Assembly: GCA_946479255.1 (NCBI GenBank)
Contig: CAMLFK010000145.1
Location: 1 to 12,095, forward strand
Length of the DNA stretch: 12,095 bases
DNA from: an uncultured Oxalobacteraceae bacterium
Lineage (GTDB): Bacteria > Pseudomonadota > Gammaproteobacteria > Burkholderiales > Burkholderiaceae
Direction: 5' to 3'
Positions 6,654-12,095 of the stretch are shown piece by piece. Within the stretch, counting starts at the first letter, position 1. The number at the start of each line of letters is the position of its first letter. Below the pieces are notes generated by a model. That model searched no databases and was not told the origin of the DNA. It saw only the letters and a list, made by a program, of their open reading frames with translations. The position numbers and the translations under genes were made by a program.

Positions 6654-6690
6654 CAGGACCTGCTCACTTATCAAGTGCCGACTTCAGCAA

Positions 6691-9600
6691 TCAGAACGTG
6701 TAACGTGCGCCAACCATGTAACGTGGGCCGGTCTGGGTTGCGTTCAGGAAGTGGCTCTTGGTGCGGCCGTACTGACGTTGCGTCGAATTGGTCAGATTGA
6801 TCCCTTCGAACAGCACGTTCAGGTTCTTGGTCACGGCATAGCCCACGCTCAGGTCGGTCTGGCCATACGAGGCGGTGTACACCGGATCCAGGTGTCCGCC
6901 GCCATCGGTCTTCGACGCCAGGAAGGAGTCACGCCAGTTGTAGGCGAGTCGTACCGTCCAACCGAAGTTTTCATAGATACCCACCAGGTTGGCCGAATTG
7001 CTCAGACCCAGGATTGCGAACTGATCGGTGGTTTGGTCGTTCTTGTATTTCAATGGCGAGGTCACGTAGGTGTAGTTCGCCTGAACGCCAAAGCCGGTCT
7101 CGCCGAACATATGCTGAACGGCCAATTCGGCGCCATGCAAGCTGGCCGGCTGCGAGTTCACGAAGCTGGAGGTCCTGAACTGCATCAGCGGGTCGCTCGG
7201 GATGCCCGTGATCACACCGGTGGCATTGCCAACGGAGTTCACACCGGTCTTCGTGACGCCAGGTTGGCCGTTGTAGTTGTTGAGAATGTAGTTACGGATG
7301 CAGTTGGTGTCCGCGACGGTGCAACCACCAGTCGCCAGGGCGGCTTTATAGTACCCGCCGCCGATCGGGGTATGGATGCCGTACTGGTTTTCCAGGACCT
7401 GGCTCTGGGCAGTGTAGTCAGTCAACTTCTTGTTGAACAGACCCAGCGAGGCGACGCTGTGCTGGGTGAAGTACCATTCGAAAGACAAGTCCAGGTTCTT
7501 CGACTTCACCGGTTTGAGGCTCGGATTACCCGTCGCAGCAGTGCCACCCAGATAGTAGTCGGAACCGGTGCCGATGTTCAGGCCGCCCTGCAGCTCGTTG
7601 TAACGGGCGCGGCTGATGGTGACGCCGGCGCCGGCGCGCACCTTGAAGTTCGAGGTCACGTCGAAGTCGGCATTCACGTTTGGCAACACGTTGCTATAGG
7701 AGCCATGCGTGTTCGAGTAGGCGGTACCGGCAAAGGTCAGCGGCAGCTCATTCTGCGAAATCCAGGTCACGCCCGTCGCCGGGAGCACCTGGGCCACCGA
7801 AGTGACCTTGGTTTTTTCGAAGTGCAGGCCGACCGAGGTGTGGACCGGAATGGCCAGCTCCCAGTCCTGGCTCAAGGCCACGTAGGCCGTCGTCGTTTTT
7901 TCCTCCAGACGCTGGTCGCTGTCGGTCGTGGCGAAATTCGGCAGGAAGCTTGCTTGCGTTTTCAGACCGTCGTTACTGACATAGCCAGGCTTGGTGGCGG
8001 CGGCGGCGGTTGCCGCGCGCAGTGCGCCGAAATCGGCCGTGTAGAAGTCCCTGAACATGCCGGCCGCGCCGTCGCCACCGAACTGGTCGAAGTAGCTGGC
8101 GGTGTCACTCTTCGAGAACAGGCTGGCGGGATAGTCGTTCTTGTTGGTCAAGCCCGACCATCCGTTGTTCTGCACGAGCGATGAGGTCGAGCGGTTTTTC
8201 ACGTCGGTATAGCCCACACCGAAGTTCAGGTTCGACGCTTCGGCCACCTTCCACTCGCCGCTCAACTGCAACTGCTTGACGGTCGACTTGACGTAGGTGT
8301 TGGAGAACTGCGAACCGGTTGCCTGGATCGGCTCGGCGGCCACGTTGGTGCCGTCAATGCCCAGGATCGGCAGCTCGTGGGTGAAGTCAATCGAGGTTCT
8401 GCCGCGGCTGAAGCTGGCGTTGCTCAGCTGATTGCTGCTGCCCCATGGGCTGTCGGCTTTCGATTCGGCGCTCGACGAGTGGGCGTCGAGCGTGAACCTC
8501 AGGCCGGATTTCGGTTTCCAGACAGTGTTGAAGCCGACCGAATTCAGCGTGTTCTTGGTGGCATAGTCGGCTGAGATGACCGACATGTCCTGCGGCGTGT
8601 TGTACACTTCCGAGTAAGTCAAGGGCGCCTGGTTGCTGCCACCCGGCCAGGTGCTGGTCGAGGTCGGCGTCTGGGCGAACCAGACACTCATCTCGGCGCG
8701 GCGGGTGTGCAGCTTGTTCTGCGCGAAGGTGTAATCAAGCGTCGCGGTCAGTTCCTTGACCGGACGGAATTGCAGCACGGCCTGGCCATTCACACGCTCG
8801 CGCTCGAGACCGTTGACCTGGTAACCAAAGTTTTGTGGGCGCTCATACAGATCGTTCGGACCTGGACGGTTCGTTACGCTGCCGACGGGCGCACCGGGCT
8901 GCGGCAAGGTCGAGCCGTCAATCACATCCGAACCTTTGTAGGGGCCGATCCAGCCATTGGCGATCTGGGCACGATTCAAGCCCGAGTCGCGCTTCGAGTA
9001 GCTGGCGTTGCCGCCAAAGCCCCACATCCCATCTTTGCTGACGGTGCTGAAGATGCCGGAAACTTCAGGCGTAACGCGCTTACCCTTCAGCAAGTCGGGC
9101 AGGTTCTGGCTCGACTGGTCCACCACGCCCTTGACGCCAACGCTCGCCACGGTGCCCTTTTGGTCGAGAGGACGCGCGGTCATGATGTTGACCGTGGCGC
9201 CGATGCCGCCGGACGGATCCTGGGCGCGGCTGGTCTTGTAGACCTGCAGCTGCGAAATGGCATCCGACGCCAGGTTGTCGAAGGAGAACGAGCGGCCGTT
9301 CGCGTCGTTCAGGTCAGCCGTCGGCATTTGACGGCCATTCAACAGCACCAGGTTGAAGTCGGGGCCCATGCCGCGCACCGTGATCTTCTGGCCTTCGCCA
9401 TTTTGACGGTCGATAGACACGCCGGTGATGCGCTGCAGCGACTCGGCCAGGTTCGTGTCCGGGAATTTACCGATGTCTTCAGCGACGATACCGTCGACGA
9501 TACCATCGGAGTTCTTCTTCAGGTTCAGCGTCGACTGCATACTGGCCCGGATACCGGTCACCACGACGGTATTCGTCGCGACGCCCTGCACGGGCGTGGA

Positions 9601-9759
9601 TCCCGTCTGGTCGGTCGGCGCGGCGATGCCGTTGGCGGCGCCCGTATCCTGCGCATGGGCCGGCGCAACCAGGCCGGCACAGGCACTCGCAACGGCGAGG
9701 CTGATCAGGCGATGCCTGGTGTTCAGGTGATGGGAAAAAACCCTCTTGGTGTGTTGCAC
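6691..9759 (-). CDS. TonB-dependent receptor, Xanthomonas/Caulobacter type
   Basis: The 1022-residue outer-membrane active transporter opens with a signal peptide: basic residues, a hydrophobic core LISLAVASACAGLVA, and an AHA cleavage site at 34-36. TVVVTG (64-69) is the likely TonB box. A plug domain follows (about 80-200), with FPDTNLAESLQRITGVSI and ITVRGMGPDFNLVLLNGRQM. The remainder is a beta-barrel ending in the terminal phenylalanine of outer-membrane proteins (RYMVGARYTF). Length and plug sequence fit TIGR01782, a subtype often importing glycans or oligosaccharides, though the ligand cannot be read here. No N-terminal signalling domain for a FecR/sigma pair is apparent. The start is GTG 9759, with AGGAG five bases upstream. 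It is divergent from the ROK regulator. Transcription should start near 9938, giving a leader of about 180 bases with a terminator-like hairpin. Confidence 0.94.
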   Translation of the reverse strand: MQHTKRVFSHHLNTRHRLISLAVASACAGLVAPAHAQDTGAANGIAAPTDQTGSTPVQGVATNTVVVTGIRASMQSTLNLKKNSDGIVDGIVAEDIGKFPDTNLAESLQRITGVSIDRQNGEGQKITVRGMGPDFNLVLLNGRQMPTADLNDANGRSFSFDNLASDAISQLQVYKTSRAQDPSGGIGATVNIMTARPLDQKGTVASVGVKGVVDQSSQNLPDLLKGKRVTPEVSGIFSTVSKDGMWGFGGNASYSKRDSGLNRAQIANGWIGPYKGSDVIDGSTLPQPGAPVGSVTNRPGPNDLYERPQNFGYQVNGLERERVNGQAVLQFRPVKELTATLDYTFAQNKLHTRRAEMSVWFAQTPTSTSTWPGGSNQAPLTYSEVYNTPQDMSVISADYATKNTLNSVGFNTVWKPKSGLRFTLDAHSSSAESKADSPWGSSNQLSNASFSRGRTSIDFTHELPILGIDGTNVAAEPIQATGSQFSNTYVKSTVKQLQLSGEWKVAEASNLNFGVGYTDVKNRSTSSLVQNNGWSGLTNKNDYPASLFSKSDTASYFDQFGGDGAAGMFRDFYTADFGALRAATAAAATKPGYVSNDGLKTQASFLPNFATTDSDQRLEEKTTTAYVALSQDWELAIPVHTSVGLHFEKTKVTSVAQVLPATGVTWISQNELPLTFAGTAYSNTHGSYSNVLPNVNADFDVTSNFKVRAGAGVTISRARYNELQGGLNIGTGSDYYLGGTAATGNPSLKPVKSKNLDLSFEWYFTQHSVASLGLFNKKLTDYTAQSQVLENQYGIHTPIGGGYYKAALATGGCTVADTNCIRNYILNNYNGQPGVTKTGVNSVGNATGVITGIPSDPLMQFRTSSFVNSQPASLHGAELAVQHMFGETGFGVQANYTYVTSPLKYKNDQTTDQFAILGLSNSANLVGIYENFGWTVRLAYNWRDSFLASKTDGGGHLDPVYTASYGQTDLSVGYAVTKNLNVLFEGINLTNSTQRQYGRTKSHFLNATQTGPRYMVGARYTF

Positions 9760-9780
9760 TGTGTCTCCTCTCGTCTCTCG

Positions 9781-9811
9781 AAAAAACGCCGGACCCGACG
9801 GGCGGCGGCGT
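9781..9811 (-). promoter_or_regulatory. Terminator-like hairpin in the receptor 5' leader (possible attenuator)
   Basis: On the minus strand ACGCCG (9811-9806) pairs with CGGCGT (9791-9786), enclosing a CCCG/CGGG inner pair, and is followed by a run of six T (9786-9781). It lies between the predicted promoter and the receptor start, about 21 bases before the GTG. A second hairpin, CGGCTG-N3-CAGCCG (9883-9897), lies upstream in the same leader. The arrangement resembles transcription attenuation. A riboswitch class is not recognised, and fortuitous GC-rich pairing is possible. Confidence 0.5.
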
Positions 9812-9944
9812 CCGTACTGGTGGTGCTACAACCTGGCGGCCCGCATCGGGTCATTGCCGGCGGGGTCTGTTGTCCGCTGCGGCGGCTGCGGCAGCCGTCG
9901 CTTTGTTGCCTTATTTATCATTGATAGCGGACATCATTTCCCGT

Positions 9945-9973
9945 AGATTAATGACACTAAATATTTTGGTCAA
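9945..9973 (-). promoter_or_regulatory. Predicted sigma70 promoter of the TonB receptor gene
   Basis: On the minus strand TTGACC (9973-9968) is followed by a 17-base spacer and TAATCT (9950-9945). The -35 matches consensus at five of six positions; the -10 keeps T1, A2 and T6. Transcription would start near 9938. The -35 lies inside an inverted repeat, as expected for a repressible or regulator-dependent promoter. Confidence 0.62.
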
Positions 9974-9993
9974 TCGATCAAACCAAACGTTTG
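9965..9993. promoter_or_regulatory. Overlapping palindromes at the receptor -35, candidate operator
   Basis: TTTGGT (9965-9970) and ACCAAA (9982-9987) form an inverted repeat with an 11-base spacer covering the -35 box. The perfect palindrome CAAACGTTTG (9984-9993) overlaps its right arm. The position suits a repressor site for the divergent ROK protein or another sugar regulator. Which of the two dyads is bound cannot be told from one sequence. Confidence 0.45.
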
Positions 9994-10053
9994 CCCCAAT
10001 AATGAGCGTCGGTGCATCACGGCGGGACACAGTTTTGATTTTGAAAGCGGGGA

Positions 10054-10104
10054 TTACGTAACATACGTACATTGATGTCGGTACGTACGCGAGAAATCGA
10101 TTTC
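10054..10104. promoter_or_regulatory. Cluster of palindromes upstream of the ROK gene
   Basis: Three symmetric elements lie within 51 bases: TTACGTAA (10054-10061), the inverted repeat TACGTAC-N10-GTACGTA (10064-10087), and the perfect 12-bp palindrome GAAATCGATTTC (10093-10104). The TACGTA core occurs repeatedly. They sit between the divergent genes, 160-210 bases before the ROK start, and could be autoregulatory or activator sites. No confident ROK promoter is seen; TTGCGA with TAAATA near 10165-10195 is a weak candidate. Confidence 0.4.
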
Positions 10105-10264
10105 ATAATTAAATCAATCACTTCATCCAATACGATGAGGATGACCGGGCCGTGAGACTTCGCGTTGCGAGACGGGAAAAATGTTGTAAATATGCAGTTT
10201 GCATGATCAACGAATTTTTCAAACCCGTTGCATAATCATCACAACCACTTGATTTTCTTACCCC

Positions 10265-11509
10265 ATGCAAGTTACCGGTGACCAGCAACTCCTCAAACAA
10301 CTGAACCGCATGGCCGTCGTACGCCAGGTGAGCACCCAGCCCGGACTGTCGCGCGCGGCGCTGGCCGACGTGCTGGGCCTGACCAAGGCCGGCATCAGCC
10401 TGCTCGTGCGCGCACTGGTCGACGAAGGCTGGCTCACTGAAAGCGAGCTGCTCGCGACGGGCGAAGTCGGCCGGCGTGCCACGCCGTTGCATCTCGATCC
10501 GTCGCGCCTGGCCCTGCTCGGCGCCGAACTGGGCGTGGACGAAGCCCGCGTCGTCGCGACGAACCTGCTGGGCGAAGTCCTCGACACGCGCATCCTCACG
10601 TACGAGGATCCGGGCGACCCCACGTCGTGCATCCGGCTGGCCGCGCTCGCGCTCGCGAAGCTGGCGAAACGGCTCGGGCGCCCCGTTCTCGGCGTGGGCA
10701 TCGGCCTGCACGGCGCCGTCGACGAGGCGCTGGGCCTGCTGCACCACGCGCCCCACCTCGGCTGGCGTGACGTGGACGTGGCCGGGATCGTCCAGGCCCA
10801 CGCCAAGGGCTCGCCGCTGGACGGCCTGCCGCTGTACATGCAGAACGAGGCGAACGTCGCCGCGCTGGGCGAGTTCGAATTCGCCGACCAGGCCAGCACC
10901 GATCCCTTGATTTATCTGTCAATCGGCTATGGCGTGGGCGCCGGCGTGATCGTCAACGACCGCCTGCTGACCGGCCTGCACGGCTTTGCCGGCGAAGCGG
11001 GCCACACGATCCTGCAGGCCGGCGGGCCGCTGTGCTCGTGTGGCAGGCGCGGCTGCGCCGATGCCCTGATCGGCCTCGGCACGCTGCTAGGCGCCGAACT
11101 GCCCAGCCATCCCGCGCTGGACCGGCTGTTCCGCCGCGTGGTCGACGGCGACCCGGCCACCTGCGCCGCAGTGGACGCAGCCGGCCGCCAGCTCGGCGTC
11201 CTGCTCAACAACCTCTGGGCCAGCTTCGACCCGATGGCGATCGTCATCGGCGGACCGGCAGTGCGGCTGGGCGACACGCTGATCGAGCCGGCGCGGCGGG
11301 TGCTGGGCGAGTACGCGGATGCCGCGATGCTGACCGCGCCGGAAATCCGCACTTCGCGCTTCGGCGCGGACGTGGTCGCGGTAGGCGGCGCGGCGCTGGC
11401 GCGCCACCGGCTCACGCGCCCGCTCGACCTGCAGAGCATGGCGCGGCGGGCCGACAAAGCGGGGCGCCAGGCGCGGGTGGCGAATGGCGAACTCGGCCTG
11501 GCGCGCTAG
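10265..11509 (+). CDS. ROK family transcriptional regulator
   Basis: The 414-residue protein has a winged helix-turn-helix (about 6-60: LLKQLNRMAVVRQ, then LSRAALADVLGLTKAGISLL) fused to a ROK sugar-binding domain, as in XylR, NagC and Mlc. The ROK motif is clear: GEAGH (243-247) followed by C257-x-C259-G-x-x-G-C264, giving the zinc site H247/C257/C259/C264. NEAN (194-197) carries Glu where active ROK kinases have the catalytic Asp (NDAN), which suggests a regulator rather than a kinase. The usual Glu after the GC motif is replaced (GCADA). Start 10265 lacks a Shine-Dalgarno sequence, but the N-terminus fits the family. It is divergent from the receptor, which it probably controls; the inducer is likely a sugar or derivative. 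Its coding sequence is visibly GC-richer than the receptor gene. Confidence 0.92.
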   Translation: MQVTGDQQLLKQLNRMAVVRQVSTQPGLSRAALADVLGLTKAGISLLVRALVDEGWLTESELLATGEVGRRATPLHLDPSRLALLGAELGVDEARVVATNLLGEVLDTRILTYEDPGDPTSCIRLAALALAKLAKRLGRPVLGVGIGLHGAVDEALGLLHHAPHLGWRDVDVAGIVQAHAKGSPLDGLPLYMQNEANVAALGEFEFADQASTDPLIYLSIGYGVGAGVIVNDRLLTGLHGFAGEAGHTILQAGGPLCSCGRRGCADALIGLGTLLGAELPSHPALDRLFRRVVDGDPATCAAVDAAGRQLGVLLNNLWASFDPMAIVIGGPAVRLGDTLIEPARRVLGEYADAAMLTAPEIRTSRFGADVVAVGGAALARHRLTRPLDLQSMARRADKAGRQARVANGELGLAR

Positions 11510-12040
11510 ATTAGGAAGGCCGATGCCTCCGCAATTACATACGGCTGTGCTGCGGGTACGCGGAACGATGATCAAGATGCTCGACCGGGCGGCAGCTTGC
11601 CCATCGCTGAGCCGTTTGGCCCCTAACTCCGTTCGCCGGCCGAACTCATGATGTGACAGACTGGACCAGTCGCGGTGGAGCATAGAATCGTGCTGAACAA
11701 GATGGCAGAGGTCGGCTCTCTAAGACTACAGACACTGATCGAGGTAGGGATTAGGTATGTATGCCTTGCCCGGACCTTACGTTTTACCGGCGCGATCCGA
11801 TCGACCCTGCACTGGTCTAGAGTAATAGTCGAGCCGTAATTGCTGCGTGAATGTCGCGTTGGCGGTGTCGAAGCAGGGATCGCAGGCGCTTGCAGTTAAA
11901 GCCGCCAAGCAGCTTGCCAAGCAAGTCGCGAACGAAGCGCAGGCCGAAGCCACGCCTGGGGCTCTGCACCTCGAATGCGACGAACTCATGTGGTGCAAAG
12001 TGTGGTGCAGAGCTAACCCTTTGATTCCTAAGAGCGAAAA
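11510..12040. other. 531-bp stretch without a recognisable gene, inside the right island end
   Basis: No protein family is recognised on either strand. An ORF of 42 codons starts at ATG 11523 behind AGGAAGG but looks like nothing known. A plus-strand frame from about 11847 runs Ala/Lys/Gln-rich (AVKAAKQLAKQVANEAQAEA) straight into the tRNA fragment, so it cannot end naturally before the junction. A perfect dyad GACTGG-A-CCAGTC lies at 11659-11671. This is where a recombinase gene might be expected; none is visible, so the region may be eroded DNA. Confidence 0.55.
11989..12009 (+). repeat. Paired 9-bp direct repeat near attR
   Basis: TGTGGTGCA occurs at 11989-11997 and 12001-12009, separated by AAG, giving a 12-base period. 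The pair ends 31 bases before the attachment repeat. Short phased direct repeats beside an attachment core are typical of integrase arm-type or excisionase sites, but no partner copy is found near the left end, so the role is speculative. Confidence 0.3.
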
Positions 12041-12088
12041 CGGCCTGCAAAGCCGTCTAGACGGGTTCGACTCCCGTCCTCGCCTCCA
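12041..12088 (+). repeat. Right attachment-site repeat (attR, tRNA-Cys 3' fragment)
   Basis: This is the right copy of the 48-bp repeat, identical to 118-165 and ending with the encoded CCA. It lacks the acceptor 5' strand and D-arm, so it cannot be a working tRNA. The bases after 12088 should be the original chromosomal sequence downstream of tRNA-Cys, while 166 onward on the left belongs to the island. Confidence 0.85.
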
Positions 12089-12095
12089 TCCTATC

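Larger units (their letters stand above)
118..12088. mobile_element. Genomic island integrated at tRNA-Cys, no integrase inside
   Basis: A 48-bp sequence covering tRNA-Cys from the second base of the anticodon stem to CCA (118-165) is repeated exactly at 12041-12088 in direct orientation. The right copy is preceded by unrelated sequence, so it is not a second tRNA. This is the standard footprint of tyrosine-recombinase integration at a tRNA 3' end. The repeat period is 11,923 bp. The enclosed cargo is a TonB receptor, a ROK regulator, two halogenase homologues, SapC and three iron-oxygenase-like proteins. No recombinase, excisionase, relaxase, phage or transposase gene is recognisable, so the element may be a decayed or trans-mobilised island. 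Confidence 0.82.

Noticed and set aside
6631..8184. Plus-strand open frame opposite the TonB receptor, and a similar one at 8707-9924
   Set aside because: The receptor on the other strand has a signal peptide, plug, barrel and terminal Phe. These frames have no recognisable domain, and the first starts inside the terminator.
9911..9937. Eight-codon minus-strand mini-ORF (MMSAINDK) at the start of the receptor leader
   Set aside because: It would begin one base after the predicted transcription start with no ribosome site. Its residues suggest no amino-acid-sensing leader peptide, so it is probably chance.
11523..11651. 42-codon plus-strand ORF with AGGAAGG before its ATG
   Set aside because: The Shine-Dalgarno-like sequence is suggestive, but the product is unrecognisable and short. 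Conservation data would be needed to call it.
11777..12050. Two small overlapping minus-strand frames and a plus-strand Ala/Lys/Gln-rich frame before attR
   Set aside because: None has a ribosome site or family resemblance. The plus frame and the longer minus frame extend into the tRNA fragment. They are described only as part of the gene-less region.
12041..12088. Second tRNA-Cys gene
   Set aside because: Only the part from the anticodon stem onward is present. The acceptor 5' strand and D-arm are replaced by unrelated sequence, so no cloverleaf can form.
1..12095. CRISPR array, insertion sequence, plasmid or phage genes, toxin-antitoxin or restriction genes
   Set aside because: I looked for regularly spaced repeats, transposase or integrase motifs and defence-type genes on both strands and found none. 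The only long exact repeat noticed is the tRNA-derived attachment pair.

Overview
The window looks like chromosomal DNA of a Gram-negative, GC-rich betaproteobacterium, most likely Burkholderiales and plausibly Oxalobacteraceae (Massilia/Duganella/Janthinobacterium type). I infer this from the tRNA-Cys sequence, a tRNA-Gly/tRNA-Cys pair, codon use, and a gene set (TonB receptor, SapC, flavin halogenases) common in that group. Species cannot be fixed from this sequence.

Layout. Positions 1-18 match the 3' end of a tRNA-Gly, followed by a complete tRNA-Cys(GCA) at 92-165. The last 48 bases of tRNA-Cys (118-165) recur exactly at 12041-12088 in the same orientation, without the 5' half of the tRNA. 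Everything between is therefore best read as an 11.9 kb island integrated at the tRNA 3' end. No integrase, transposase or plasmid gene is visible inside.

Cargo. Next to the left junction is a plus-strand gene for a TIGR02466-type 2OG-Fe(II) oxygenase (369-998). Convergent to it is a compact five-gene minus-strand operon, in transcription order: variant flavin-dependent tryptophan-halogenase homologue (6573-5014), SapC protein (4984-4274), JmjC/cupin_8-like protein (4281-3277), canonical tryptophan-halogenase homologue (3263-1746), DUF6445 protein (1723-1016). Upstream on the same strand lies a 1022-residue TonB-dependent receptor (9759-6691), separated from the operon by a strong intrinsic terminator. 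A ROK-family regulator (10265-11509) is divergent from the receptor across a 505-bp region holding a good receptor promoter, several palindromes and a terminator-like hairpin in the receptor leader. Positions 11510-12040 hold no recognisable gene.

How it may work together (inference). The ROK protein probably senses a sugar or similar ligand and controls the receptor and perhaps the operon. The receptor imports a ligand across the outer membrane. The five putative oxidative enzymes (two flavin halogenase homologues, three non-heme-iron folds) plus SapC would act on the ligand, on the receptor, or on another protein or peptide. Such genes are known to sit beside TonB receptors in Caulobacter, Xanthomonas and Shewanella-type bacteria, but their substrate is unresolved to my knowledge. 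Finding this set packaged between tRNA attachment repeats, with no catabolic genes, is the most notable feature of the window.
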